From: DASTPP01 sp035762175
GTDB taxonomy: Bacteria > Myxococcota_A > Polyangia > Polyangiales > Polyangiaceae
NCBI GenBank assembly: GCA_035762175.1
Contig: DASTPP010000372.1
Location: 1 to 48,980, forward strand
Direction: 5' to 3'
DNA length: 48,980 bases
Shown here: piece after piece, positions 1 through 8,643 of the stretch
Layout: every line of letters begins with the position of its first letter
How positions within the stretch are numbered: position 1 is the first letter of the stretch
Notes under the pieces: model-generated
The model's input: the letters and a program-made list of their open reading frames with translations, nothing else
What the model was told of the DNA's origin: nothing
Database searches by the model: none
Translations under genes and position numbers: made by a program

Positions 1-1383
1 CGGATCGTCGCCGGCCGGGGGCGGCGGCGGCAGTTCGGCGAGCGTCGGGGCCGCCTCGGCCACGGCCGCCCCGGGCGCCCCCGCGGCCGGCTTCAGCCGC
101 GCCGCCCGGCTCGCGTTGCTGCGCCCCACGCTCGCCGCGAAGGCGAGCACCGAGACGACGCCGAACACGAGCGCGCCCGACGCGATCGTGCGCGCGCGCC
201 CCGGGCCCCGCAGGTTCAGCGCGCGCGCGATCTCGCCCGTCGTCGACGAGAGCGACGCGGGCCGCCCCGTCGCCTCGGGCGGCACCGGCGCGAGCACGGG
301 CGAGGCCGTCAACGTCGCGCGGTCTTCGGCGCCGCCCGGCGCGCCCCCCTCGCCCGGCGCCGACTCGACCTCGATGAGCAGCGACGAGCCGTCGCTCTCT
401 TCGTCGGCGAAGGGCCCGGCGAACGAGCGCAGCGCCTTGCGCACCTTCTGGATGGCCTCGCCCGCCCGCGTCGTGACGAGCTCGCCCACCTCGACGTGCG
501 TCGCGAGCAGCCCCGCCCCGCGCGCCGCCGCCTCGAGCGCGTCGCCGAACTCGCGCGCGCTGTCGTAACGCTCGTCGCGCGCCTTGGCGAGCGCGCGGGC
601 CACCGCCCGGTCGAGCTCGGGCGGCAGGCCCGGGACGAACGACGAGACCGGCGGCGCCTCGAGCTCGAGGATGCGCTTGAGCGTGTCGAACTCGTTCGGC
701 GCCCGGAAGAGGCGGCGGCCGGTCAGCGCCTCCCACAGGACGACCCCGGCGCCGAAGACGTCGCTGCGCGAGTCGAGGACCTCGCCCCGCAGGTACTCGG
801 GCGCCATGTACGGCACCTTGCCCTTGAGCAGGCTGAGCCCCGTGTGCCCCGAGCGCAGGTTCGACACCTTCGCGATGCCGAAGTCGATGACGCGCGCGAC
901 GCCGTCGACGCCCACCAGGATGTTCTGCGGGCTGACGTCGCGGTGCACGAGGCCGAAGGGCCGCCCCCGCTCGTCGATCGCCCGGTGCGCGGCGTCGAGC
1001 CCCGCGCACGCGTCGAGGAGCACCCGCAGCGAGGCCTTCGCCCGCACGATCGGGTCGACCCCGCCCTGGGCCACCAGGGCCGCGAGCGAGGCGCCCTCGA
1101 CGTAATCCATGATGAGGAGCAGCTCGCCGTCGGCCTCCTCGACGTCGACGACCGACACGACGTTCGGGTGGCGCAGCTGCGAGGCGATGCGCGCCTCGCG
1201 CAGCAGCGCGCCGCGGAAGGACGGATCTTCGATGAGGTGGTGGTGCGCCCGCTTGATGGCCACGAGGCGCGAGAAGCCGGCCGCCCCCCGCAGGCGCCCG
1301 ACGTACACCGTCGCGGTGCCGCCCGCGGCGAGCCGCAAGAGCAGCTCGTAGCGCGAGGTGGGGGGCAGGGGCGAGGGGAGCAT
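1..1383 (-). CDS. Hanks-type serine/threonine protein kinase, 3' end cut by window
   Basis: The reading frame opens at an ATG whose complement is at 1381-1383 and runs off the left edge without a stop, so only the first 461 codons are seen. Kinase subdomains appear in order: glycine loop AAGGTATVY, invariant lysine in VAIKRA, catalytic loop HRDVSPQN, Mg-binding DFG in VIDFGIAK, and APE in YMAPEYL. All key catalytic residues are present, so it should be active. After about residue 300 comes an acidic/Pro-rich linker and one likely membrane helix (IASGALVFGVVSVLAFAA), placing the kinase in the cytoplasm and an unseen C-terminus outside. It lies 12 bp downstream of the next gene on the same strand, so the two are probably co-transcribed. 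The phosphorylation target cannot be told from the sequence. Confidence 0.93.
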   Translation of the reverse strand, partial: MLPSPLPPTSRYELLLRLAAGGTATVYVGRLRGAAGFSRLVAIKRAHHHLIEDPSFRGALLREARIASQLRHPNVVSVVDVEEADGELLLIMDYVEGASLAALVAQGGVDPIVRAKASLRVLLDACAGLDAAHRAIDERGRPFGLVHRDVSPQNILVGVDGVARVIDFGIAKVSNLRSGHTGLSLLKGKVPYMAPEYLRGEVLDSRSDVFGAGVVLWEALTGRRLFRAPNEFDTLKRILELEAPPVSSFVPGLPPELDRAVARALAKARDERYDSAREFGDALEAAARGAGLLATHVEVGELVTTRAGEAIQKVRKALRSFAGPFADEESDGSSLLIEVESAPGEGGAPGGAEDRATLTASPVLAPVPPEATGRPASLSSTTGEIARALNLRGPGRARTIASGALVFGVVSVLAFAASVGRSNASRAARLKPAAGAPGAAVAEAAPTLAELPPPPPAGDDP

Positions 1384-1395
1384 GGCGGCGCGGGG

Positions 1396-2460
1396 TCAGA
1401 ACGAGAAGGTCAGCCCGGGCGGGGCGGCGGGCCCCCCGCCGGCCGGGCGGGCGAGGGCCGAGGCCGCCGGCGCGGGGCGGGGCCGCCAGCGCACCGCGAA
1501 GAGGCCGAGCGCCGCCGTGGCGAGCCCGGCCACGATCGTCGCGCCGCCGAGCACGTTGGTGCGCAGCTGCGCCGCGCGGCCGTCGTCGGCCTGCTCGCGC
1601 CCGGCCGCCCCCGCCTCGCGGTCGCGCTCGAAGTCGTCGTGCCGCGAGGCCGTGTCGAGCCCCGACCAGACCGACGCGCCGGCGAGCACCCCCGTCAGCG
1701 CGACCCCACCCCAGAACCAGCCCGGCCCGAGCGGCTCCGCGGCCCGCGCCGGCGCCGCCGCGCGCTCGGGCGCCGGCGGCGGCATGGCCACCGGCGAGAG
1801 CTCGACGGTCTGCCCCCCCGCCAGCAGCAGCGTGCGCGGCTCGGCCCGCCCGTCGACCCTCAGGTGCACCGTGTGCACGCCCGCGAGCGCCCAGCCCCCG
1901 AGCGGCGGGTCGAGCGCCTCGGCGTCGCCGTCGACGATCGCGCCGCACGAGGCCGCGCGCGGCGGGCAGCGCAGCACGAACTTGCCCGCCTTCTCGGCGT
2001 AGCGCGAGCGGGCCCGGGCGACGAGCGCGGCCGCCTCGGCGTTGTCACCCTCGCGCGCCTCGACGCGCTCGGCGAACGCCATCGCGAGCGGCGGATCGTC
2101 GGCCTGCATCGCCGCCTCGAGCGCCTGGCGCAGCGCCACCGGGTGCGGCGACAGGCCGTCGGCGCGGCCGAACGCGCGCGCCGCCTCGCCGTAGCGCTTC
2201 TGCCGGTAGAGCTCGACCCCCTGGTCGTACGCCTCGGCCGCCGAGGCCTCGCCCGGCGAGGGCGCGGCCAAGGCCGCCTCGCCCGAGGGCGCCCCGCCCG
2301 CGCTCGACCCCGGCGCCACGCCCGGGGAGGCCGCCGCGCTCGACGCCGGCGCCACGCTCGTGGGCCGCTTCGGACTCGGCCCCCGGGCGGCCGCCGAGAC
2401 GGGCCACGCGAAGGCGCAGGCCGTCAAGAGGCTTGCCCACAAGCGCTCACGAGATGCCAT
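1396..2460 (-). CDS. Secreted/membrane protein of the type paired with myxobacterial kinases
   Basis: 354 residues. It begins with a signal-like stretch (RLWASLLTACAFAWPVSAAA), then a low-complexity Pro/Ala/Ser region. Next is a helical TPR-like part (AEAYDQGVELYRQKRYGEAA and neighbouring helices), a short beta-rich part with CPPRAASCGAIVDGD and GGWALAGVHTVHLRVDG that resembles PEGA-type repeats, and two C-terminal membrane helices separated by a charged loop. The C-terminus is Pro/Ala-rich. It ends 12 bp before the kinase start, which suggests one operon and a role at the envelope in the same pathway. I see no enzyme motif. The TPR and PEGA readings are impressions from pattern, not profile matches. 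Confidence 0.75.
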   Translation of the reverse strand: MASRERLWASLLTACAFAWPVSAAARGPSPKRPTSVAPASSAAASPGVAPGSSAGGAPSGEAALAAPSPGEASAAEAYDQGVELYRQKRYGEAARAFGRADGLSPHPVALRQALEAAMQADDPPLAMAFAERVEAREGDNAEAAALVARARSRYAEKAGKFVLRCPPRAASCGAIVDGDAEALDPPLGGWALAGVHTVHLRVDGRAEPRTLLLAGGQTVELSPVAMPPPAPERAAAPARAAEPLGPGWFWGGVALTGVLAGASVWSGLDTASRHDDFERDREAGAAGREQADDGRAAQLRTNVLGGATIVAGLATAALGLFAVRWRPRPAPAASALARPAGGGPAAPPGLTFSF

Positions 2461-2475
2461 TCGCCAGGGACGAGT

Positions 2476-2895
2476 TTACCGTCCGTTCGATCGGTAGGGC
2501 AATCGGGCCGCGACGCCCCCGCCAGAAAATCGGCGCCCCGCCCCGGCCGCCCTTAAACGCTCGTCGGTGTAGTCGCGGCAAAAGTATGCATGGCGAATGC
2601 AGAGCTGCGTCACGCACGCGATCGCGCCCAGGCCGTCGCCGCACACGAGCGCCGAACACTCGGCCGAGGTCAGGCCCTCGCAAAGGTCAGGCGCGCACTT
2701 TCTCGGTATCTCGTCGCCGCAGACCGCCCGGACGCAAGCGTCGATGTCGCCAAAGCACACCCCCGTGACTACCCCGCCCTGCCCCCCCTCACCTGCCGTG
2801 CCGCTGCCCCCTTGCCCCTCGGGCAAGGACCAATCGTAGGCGCAGCCGGCCAAGATGCCGACGAGCAACGCGAGCGGCGCACGGAGGGGGGGCAT
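2476..2895 (-). CDS. Small cysteine-rich putative lipoprotein
   Basis: I start it at the ATG complementary to 2893-2895, because the protein then opens with a clean lipoprotein leader (MPPLRAPLALLVGILAGC, lipobox LAGC). An upstream start at 3003 would add 36 Arg/Pro-rich residues and overlap speE. The mature part has a Gly-rich spacer and then at least ten cysteines in about 60 residues (VCFGDIDACVRAVCGDE, CAPDLCEGL, CSALVC, CVTQLC), a spacing common in myxobacterial secreted proteins. The last 30 residues are Arg-rich and look atypical. It sits just downstream of the polyamine-type cluster and may belong to that transcript. Function unknown. Confidence 0.6.
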   Translation of the reverse strand: MPPLRAPLALLVGILAGCAYDWSLPEGQGGSGTAGEGGQGGVVTGVCFGDIDACVRAVCGDEIPRKCAPDLCEGLTSAECSALVCGDGLGAIACVTQLCIRHAYFCRDYTDERLRAAGAGRRFSGGGVAARLPYRSNGR

Positions 2896-2999
2896 CGGGG
2901 CACGGGGGCGCGAACGCAGCGGGGCCTCGGGGCGACCGGGCCCGCCGATGGTATCACAGGGGCGCAGGGCGCGGCGCGGGCTCGCGCGCGGGCCGCGCT

Positions 3000-4538
3000 T
3001 CAATGTGCGTAGCGGCCGATCTCGCCCTCGTAGAGCCGGACGAGGGCCTGGTCGTCGGCGCGGTTGACCGGCGCCGGCACCCGGCTCACATCGGGGGGGA
3101 AGTGAAAGAAGGCCGCGAACGCGGCCTCAGACGCGGCGAACGACAGGCCCCCGAGGCGCGGGCCCCGCGGCGGCGCGAAGGGCTCGGCCCGCGCGAGCAC
3201 GAAGCCCCACTCGCCGAACGAGGGCACGAAGGCGTGGTAGGGCCGGGCGAAGAGCCCCGCGGCCTCGATCGTGGTCACCACGCTCCAGAACGAGCCGCGC
3301 GAGTAGTAAGGTGAGGTCGCCTGCACCACGAGCGCCCCGCCCGGCGCGAGGTGGCGCGCCGCGTCGCGGTAGAAGCGCGTCGTGTAGAGCTTGCCGAGCG
3401 ACAGGTTGTTCGGGTCGGGGAAGTCGACCACGACGAGGTCGAAGCGCTCGGCCGAGCGGGCGAGGTAGCCCATGGCGTCGTCGTGCACGACGCGCAGGCG
3501 GGGGTCGGCGAAGGCGCCGCCGGTGCGCGCGCGCCAGGCGGGCTCGGCGGCCGCGAGGGCGGTGACGAGCGGGTCGAGCTCGACCAGGGTGACCGACTCG
3601 ACTTCGTCGTACTTCAGAATCTCGCGCAGCGCGAGCCCGTCGCCCCCGCCGGCGACGAGCGCCCGGCGCGCCGCGCCCGGCGCGAGCGCGGCGAAGGCCG
3701 GGTGCACGAGCGCCTCGTGGTAGCGGTGCTCGTCGGACGACGAGAACTGCAGGTTGTTGTTCAGGTAGAGCGAGAAGGCGCCCGCGCGCGACCCGGCCAG
3801 CGCCACGCGCTGGTGCGCGCTCTGCGCCGCGAGGAAGACCGGCTCGCCGTAGAGCTGCGCCTCGGCCGCGTCGCCGACGCGCTCGGCGCCCCAGAAGAGC
3901 GCCCCGAGCAGCGCGAGCACGGCGAGCGCCCGGGCGCGCGCGGGCCCCCAGCCGCCCGCCTCGCCGGCGAGCGCGAAGGTGACGCCGAGCCCGACGGCGG
4001 CGTTGACGAGCCCGGCGAGCACCCCCGTCCGGATGAGGCCCGCGCGCGGCACGAGCACGAGCGCGAAGAGCAGCGAGGCGGCGAGCGAGCCGAGGTAGTC
4101 GAAGAGCAGGGCCTTGGCCACCAGCTCGCGGAACGACTCGCGCGCCTCGAGCAAGCGCATCAGCAGCGGCAGCTCGAGCCCGACGAGCCCGCCGACGAGC
4201 GCGACCGAGCCCCAGAGCAGCGGCCGGAAGGCGAAGCCGCGCGCCGAGGCGTAGAGCAAGAGCGGCGCGAGCGCCCCGCCGACGAGCGCGGTCGACAGCT
4301 CGACGTCGACGAAGCGGGCGGCGAGGCGGCGCTCGACGAACTTCGAGACGTAGGCGCCGACGCCGAGCGCCGAGAGGTAGAGCCCGATGACGAGCGAGAA
4401 CTGCGTCACCGAGTCGCCGAGCACGTAGCTCGCCACCGCCCCCGCGACCAGCTCGTAGACGAGCCCCGCGGTGGCCGTCAAAAACACCGTCGCGTAAAGG
4501 AGCCAGGGCCGCGCCCCCGGGGCCGTCGCCTCGCCCAC
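3000..4538 (-). CDS. speE: Membrane-anchored spermidine-synthase-like aminopropyltransferase
   Basis: 512 residues from a GTG start. The N-terminal half (about 1-215) has six or seven hydrophobic helices; the C-terminal half is a Rossmann methyltransferase-like domain of the polyamine aminopropyltransferase family. The nucleotide loop is VAGGGDGLALRE, followed by TLVELDP and the active-site segment VVVDFPDPNNLSLGKLY, where the first Asp matches the catalytic Asp of spermidine synthases. Soluble SpeE is about 290 residues, so this is the long membrane-fused form. Family knowledge says the enzyme moves aminopropyl from decarboxylated SAM to an amine. The presence of speD two genes upstream supplies that donor. 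The acceptor in membrane-fused forms is not settled. It is 9 bp downstream of the DUF350 gene. Confidence 0.88.
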   Translation of the reverse strand: MGEATAPGARPWLLYATVFLTATAGLVYELVAGAVASYVLGDSVTQFSLVIGLYLSALGVGAYVSKFVERRLAARFVDVELSTALVGGALAPLLLYASARGFAFRPLLWGSVALVGGLVGLELPLLMRLLEARESFRELVAKALLFDYLGSLAASLLFALVLVPRAGLIRTGVLAGLVNAAVGLGVTFALAGEAGGWGPARARALAVLALLGALFWGAERVGDAAEAQLYGEPVFLAAQSAHQRVALAGSRAGAFSLYLNNNLQFSSSDEHRYHEALVHPAFAALAPGAARRALVAGGGDGLALREILKYDEVESVTLVELDPLVTALAAAEPAWRARTGGAFADPRLRVVHDDAMGYLARSAERFDLVVVDFPDPNNLSLGKLYTTRFYRDAARHLAPGGALVVQATSPYYSRGSFWSVVTTIEAAGLFARPYHAFVPSFGEWGFVLARAEPFAPPRGPRLGGLSFAASEAAFAAFFHFPPDVSRVPAPVNRADDQALVRLYEGEIGRYAH

Positions 4539-4547
4539 CGGGCGCCC

Positions 4548-4766
4548 TCACCGCCCGGGCGCCGAGGCGGCCGCGATGATGATGCCGAGCCCCAAGACGA
4601 GCGACCAGAACACCACCGCCGCGGCCGGGTTCTTGCGCCCGTCGAGCGCGCTCGCCAGCGAGAAGGGCAGGGCCTTCAGCGCGAGCGCGCCCGCCAGAAT
4701 GAAGGCGAGCAGCCCCCCGAGCGCCGCCGCCAGCGTCTCGAGCACGGGCGAGGCCCAAGCCCCCAC
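4548..4766 (-). CDS. Short DUF350-type two-helix membrane protein
   Basis: 72 residues from a GTG start, with two membrane helices (LAAALGGLLAFILAGALALK and AAAVVFWSLVLGLGIIIAAA) joined by a short polar loop with DGRKNPAA. Most DUF350 (YjfL-like) proteins are about 130 residues with the helix pair repeated, so this would be a single-unit version. It is packed between speD (4 bp) and speE (9 bp). From memory, DUF350 proteins often neighbour SpeD- and SpeE-like genes, which supports the assignment and suggests a membrane polyamine or lipid-modification role. The short length keeps the family call tentative. Confidence 0.65.
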   Translation of the reverse strand: MGAWASPVLETLAAALGGLLAFILAGALALKALPFSLASALDGRKNPAAAVVFWSLVLGLGIIIAAASAPGR

Positions 4767-4770
4767 GGCC

Positions 4771-5163
4771 TCAGCCGCCCCCCCGGGCGAAGGCGCGCAC
4801 CTCGACGCGGCGCGCCCCGAGCGCGGCAGAGAGCCGCGCCTCCCAGGGGAAGGCGGGCCGCGCGCGGCAGCAATACAGGTTGAAGGCCGCGGTGCCGTGC
4901 TCGGGGAACGAGTGCAGCGTCAGGTGCGACTCGGCGAGCAAGAGCGCGCCGGTCACCCCACCCTCGCCCGGGAACACGTGCCAGAGCGCCGGCGCGACCG
5001 GCCGCAGGCCGAGCTCGCGCACCACCTCGTCGACCAGATCGCGCAGCCGCCCGAGATCGCGCAGCCGCGCGGGCTCGCACCCGAAGGCGTCGACGAGCCA
5101 CTCTTGCCCGACCCGCGGCAAGGGCTCGACGAGCGCCGGGGGGGGTGCGAACGCCTGGGCCAC
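4771..5163 (-). CDS. speD: S-adenosylmethionine decarboxylase proenzyme, short prokaryotic class
   Basis: The signature ESHLTLHSFPEH is present: in this family the Ser self-cleaves to form the pyruvoyl cofactor, and the His that follows assists. A downstream Cys in FNLYCC fits the conserved processing/catalytic Cys. I chose the GTG complementary to 5161-5163, which gives 130 residues, the usual size of the Thermotoga-type enzyme. The first possible start at 5286 would add 41 Arg/Pro/Gly residues unlike the family. The product decarboxylates SAM to give the aminopropyl donor for the speE-like enzyme downstream. It is the first gene of the cluster, divergent from the M16-like gene, with about 180 bp between them. 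Confidence 0.88.
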   Translation of the reverse strand: MAQAFAPPPALVEPLPRVGQEWLVDAFGCEPARLRDLGRLRDLVDEVVRELGLRPVAPALWHVFPGEGGVTGALLLAESHLTLHSFPEHGTAAFNLYCCRARPAFPWEARLSAALGARRVEVRAFARGGG

Positions 5164-5341
5164 GCCGCCGCAGCATGGGCCCTCGGGGCCCGGAGGGTCA
5201 AGCGCCGCCCGGGGGCGCCGTCCCCCCTGAGGGCGGCGCGAGCGCGACCAGAGCCGACCGGCGGACGGGCGCGGGGGCCCGAGCACGATCGGACGCGGAT
5301 CTGTGACGGCGGCGTGGCGAACGTGTTAGTCCGTCGGGCCG

Positions 5342-7072
5342 GTGCGCGGGCGATGTTTTCTCGGTAGGTCTCGGAGGGCTCCGGCCGGGCGGCGTCCTGG
5401 CGCCCTGGCTGCTCGGTGCCCCGGCGCCCTGGCTGCTCGGCGCCCCGGCGCCTCCGCCCCCCGGCGCCCCGGCGCCTCGGCCGCCCGGCCCCCTGGCGCC
5501 TCGGCCGCCCGGCGCCTCTGCGCCCCGGCCGCCTTGCTGGCGCTCGCCCTCGCGGCCGGCGGCGCGAGCGCGGCGCCTCCACCCGCGTCGGCCCGGCCCG
5601 GCCCGAGCGCGCGCGCCCCGCGGCCGAGGCCGCGCCCGCCCTCGGGCCGCGCGCCCGCCGGGCCGCCCGCGCCCCGGCCCGCCGACGACCGGCCGGGGGC
5701 GCCGCTGCGCGCGCCGTCGTTCCCGGTCGAGCGCGCGACGCTCGACAACGGCCTGCGCGTCGTGTTCTCGCCCGACCACAGCCGCCCGCTCGTCGCGCTC
5801 GCCCTCACCTACGACGCGGGCAGCCGCCACGAAGAGCGCGGGCAGGCGGGCCTCGCGGCGCTCGCGGCGCGCCTCTTCGAGACCGCCGGCAGCGCCAACC
5901 TCGACCCGGGCGAGCGCGGCGCGCTCGTCGCCGCGCGCGGGGGCTCGACGCGGGCGTGGGCCGAGCCCGACGCGCTGCGCTCGCTCTCGGTGCTCCCGGC
6001 GGGCGAGCTGCCGCTCGGGCTCTGGCTCGAGGCCGAGCGGCTGCGCCCGCCCCGCCTGACGAACGAGGCCTTCGAGGCCGCGCGCGCCCTCTTGCTCGCC
6101 GGCGACCCGGCGCGCTCGGGCGACCCCTTCGCGCAGGCCGAGGTGCGCGCGCGCGAGCTCGCCTTCCAGACGCTCTGGCCCTACGAGCACCCGCCCCAGG
6201 GCGCGGCGGCCAGCCTCGAGACGATGCCGGCCGCGATGGTCCGTTCGTTTTACGAACAGCACCTCACCCCCGACGGCGCCACGCTCGCGCTGGTCGGCGA
6301 CTTCGAGCCCGACCACGCGATGCAGCTCGTGCACCGCTTCTTCGACCTCGCCCCCAAGGGCTCGAAGGCGCCGGCCGCGCCCCCGCCCGCGCCGCCCGAG
6401 CAGTCGAGCCCTCGCGCCGCCGTCCTCGAAGACGCGCGCGCCGCCTCGACCGGGCTCGTCTACGGCTGGGCCCTGCCGCCCCCGCGCAGCGACGAGCACG
6501 ACGCGCTCCGGCTCGCCGCGGCGATGCTCGCGGGCGACGAGGGGCGCCTCGCGCAGCGGCTCGTGCGCGAGCGCGGCGCGGTGTCCGAGCTCTCGGCCCG
6601 CTTCGCCGGGCACCGCGGCCCCGACCTCTTTACCCTGCGCGTGCGCCTGGTCGAGGGCCAGCGGCGCGGCGAAGTCGAGCCCGTCGTCGACGCCGAGCTC
6701 GCCGCCCTCGGCCGCGCGGGCCCGAGCGCCGCCGAGCTCGAGCGCGCCCGCGCCGGGCTCGAGGCCTCGCTCTACGCCGAGCTCGGCTCGTTCGAGGGGC
6801 GCGCCCGGCGCCTCGGTGAGTACGAGCTCTATTACGGCGACGCGCGCGCCCTCCTCCAAGAGGGCCGTCGGCTCGGGGCCGTCAGCGCCGAGGGCGTGCG
6901 CGCCGCCGTCGCGCGCCACCTCTCGCCCCTGCGCCGCACCCTGGTCGAGGTGCGGCCCGCCGCCGACGCCCCCCCCAAGGCCGCCCCGCCGCCGGGCGCG
7001 TCGCCCGGGCCGGCCGCCCGCCCGCCGGCGCGAGGGCCCGCCCGCCCCGCCCGGCCCCCCCGCCGCCGATGA
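5342..7072 (+). CDS. M16 (insulinase-like) peptidase homologue without zinc motif
   Basis: 576 residues from GTG 5342; the true start is uncertain because the first 60 codons are a tandem repeat leading into a signal-like stretch (PAALLALALAAGGASA). The M16B fold is recognisable: TLDNGLRVVFSPDHSRPLV, ALTYDAGSRHEERGQAGLAA, later FYEQHLTPDGATLALVGDF and the second-repeat LVYGWALPPPRSDEHDAL. Where active M16 enzymes have HxxEH, this protein reads ALAAR, so it cannot bind zinc in the normal way. It probably acts in the periplasm as a partner or chaperone-like subunit. Its stop overlaps the start of the next M16-like gene (ATGA), so the two products are likely made in equal amounts and pair. The C-terminus is Pro/Arg-rich. 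Confidence 0.85.
   Translation: MRGRCFLGRSRRAPAGRRPGALAARCPGALAARRPGASAPRRPGASAARPPGASAARRLCAPAALLALALAAGGASAAPPPASARPGPSARAPRPRPRPPSGRAPAGPPAPRPADDRPGAPLRAPSFPVERATLDNGLRVVFSPDHSRPLVALALTYDAGSRHEERGQAGLAALAARLFETAGSANLDPGERGALVAARGGSTRAWAEPDALRSLSVLPAGELPLGLWLEAERLRPPRLTNEAFEAARALLLAGDPARSGDPFAQAEVRARELAFQTLWPYEHPPQGAAASLETMPAAMVRSFYEQHLTPDGATLALVGDFEPDHAMQLVHRFFDLAPKGSKAPAAPPPAPPEQSSPRAAVLEDARAASTGLVYGWALPPPRSDEHDALRLAAAMLAGDEGRLAQRLVRERGAVSELSARFAGHRGPDLFTLRVRLVEGQRRGEVEPVVDAELAALGRAGPSAAELERARAGLEASLYAELGSFEGRARRLGEYELYYGDARALLQEGRRLGAVSAEGVRAAVARHLSPLRRTLVEVRPAADAPPKAAPPPGASPGPAARPPARGPARPARPPRRR
5390..5533 (+). repeat. 24-bp tandem repeat, six units, in an N-terminal leader
   Basis: Six in-register 24-bp units (144 bp), beginning CGGCGTCCTGGCGCCCTGG and drifting towards CGGCGCCCCGGCGCCTCGG. 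They encode an eight-residue unit, RRPGASAA and variants, immediately upstream of the hydrophobic signal core. Unit length is a multiple of three, so copy changes keep the frame. Confidence 0.9.
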
Positions 7073-8643
7073 CGCGAGCGCCCGCGCCCCGCCCCGCGAG
7101 CGCCGCCGTCGTCGCCCTCGCCCTCGGCGCCTCGCCGCTCGCCTGCGTGCACGCGCCGCCGCGCGAGCGGCCCCCGCCCCGGGTCGAGATCCCCGTGCGG
7201 CCGCCCAACGGGCTGCCCCTCGACGACAGCCGCGAGAGCCCGCCGCCGAGCGATCCGGCGCGCCCCTTCCCCTTCCCCACGCCCTCGCGCGACAGGCTCG
7301 CGAACGGCCTCGCGCTCGCGGGCGTGACGGCGCCCGCGGGGGCCCCGATCGAGCTGCGGCTCGTGCTGCGCGGCGCGGGCTCGGCCGCCGAGGGCGAGCG
7401 CACGGGCAGCGCGGCGCTGACGGCGCTCCTGGCCAAAGACGGGGGCACCGCCCGCTTCGGCGGCCGCGAGCTCGCCGAGCGGGCGGCGCGGCTCGGCGGC
7501 GGGCTGCGGGCCTCGGTCGGCCAGGACGCGACCACCTTCTCGCTCGCCGCCCCCGCCGACCGCCTCGGCGAGGCGCTCGATCTGCTCGCCTCGATCGCGC
7601 GCGAGGCGCGGCTCGACGAGGGCGAGTTCCGCAAGCTGCGCAAGCGCGAGCGGTCGCTGCGGGCGCAGGCGGCGAAGACCGACGGGGCCTGGGCGGCGCG
7701 CGCGCTCGCGCACCGCGAGCTCTACCGCCTGCCCGTCTCGCTCCACCCCTACGGCTCGCCCGAGCCCACCGCCGCCGAGCTCGACCGGCTCGGCATCGCC
7801 GACCTGCGCGCCTTCTACAAGCGCGCCTACACCCCGCAAGGCGCCAGCCTCGTCGCCGTCGGCCCGCTCGACGCGGCCACCCTGCGCGCGGCGGCCGAGA
7901 AGGCGTTCTCCCCCTGGAAGGGGCCCGAGCCGCCGGCGACGGCCACGAGCGCCCCGACGCCCGAGGGGCCCGCCCGCTCCTACGTCGCCGACCGCCCCGG
8001 CGCGCCCTCGGCGCAGATCGTGGTCGCCGCGCTCGTCGGCGACGCGGGCGACGCGCCCTGGGCGCCGATCGCGGTCGGGCTGCTCGGCACGGGCCCGAGC
8101 CCGGGGCGCCTGGCCGAGGCGCTCCGCCAGCGCAACCTCGCGGCCGAGGCCGCCGCCGAGCTCTGGCCCGTCGCCCACGGCCCGCGCGCGCTCGCCCTGC
8201 GCGCGACGGCGCCCGCGGCGCAGGCGGCCGCGACCGCGCTCGCCCTCGCCGACGTGCTGCGCTCGTTCGAGAAGTCGCCGCCCTCGGCCGACGAGCTCGC
8301 CGCGGCCCGGCGCAACGCCCTCGGCGCCTACGAGCGGGCCTGCGCGACGCCCGCGGGCCTCGCGACGCTGCTCGCCGAGCTCGAGGCGCTGGGCGAAGAA
8401 GAAGACTTTCTCGGCACGCTGCCGGCGCGCCTGCAGGCCGTCGACGCGGCGGCGCTCGCCCCGGGCCTCGTCGCCCTCGCCCGCAGCAGCGTCGCCGTCG
8501 CCCTCTCGGCCGACGCCGCCCAGAGCGCCGCCCCCCTGAGCGCGCTCGGCGAGGTGCACGTCGTCAGCGCCGAGCGCGGCTTCGAGCGGGTGCGCAGCGT
8601 GCCCGCCTCGGGCCGCCCGGCGGGCCCCGAGCGCGCGCCCTGA
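7069..8643 (+). CDS. Second M16-like protein without zinc motif, putative lipoprotein
   Basis: 524 residues, ATG overlapping the preceding stop. The leader ALALGASPLACVHAPP has a Cys suited to lipid attachment. M16 landmarks follow: RLANGLALAGVTAPAGAPI, LRGAGSAAEGERTGSAALTA, GGGLRASVGQDATTFSLAAP, FYKRAYTPQGASLVAVGPL, and the second-half ASAQIVVAALVGDAG-like strand. The place of HxxEH reads ALTAL, so this copy is also non-catalytic by sequence. M16 families often form heterodimers of one active and one inactive subunit; here both lack the motif. A binding, scaffold or regulatory role at the outer envelope is the simplest inference. Confidence 0.85.
   Translation: MTRAPAPRPASAAVVALALGASPLACVHAPPRERPPPRVEIPVRPPNGLPLDDSRESPPPSDPARPFPFPTPSRDRLANGLALAGVTAPAGAPIELRLVLRGAGSAAEGERTGSAALTALLAKDGGTARFGGRELAERAARLGGGLRASVGQDATTFSLAAPADRLGEALDLLASIAREARLDEGEFRKLRKRERSLRAQAAKTDGAWAARALAHRELYRLPVSLHPYGSPEPTAAELDRLGIADLRAFYKRAYTPQGASLVAVGPLDAATLRAAAEKAFSPWKGPEPPATATSAPTPEGPARSYVADRPGAPSAQIVVAALVGDAGDAPWAPIAVGLLGTGPSPGRLAEALRQRNLAAEAAAELWPVAHGPRALALRATAPAAQAAATALALADVLRSFEKSPPSADELAAARRNALGAYERACATPAGLATLLAELEALGEEEDFLGTLPARLQAVDAAALAPGLVALARSSVAVALSADAAQSAAPLSALGEVHVVSAERGFERVRSVPASGRPAGPERAP

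Noticed and set aside
496..2556. Long plus-strand frame opposite the kinase genes
   Set aside because: Arg-rich antisense shadow of high-G+C genes; similar shadows oppose most genes in the window.
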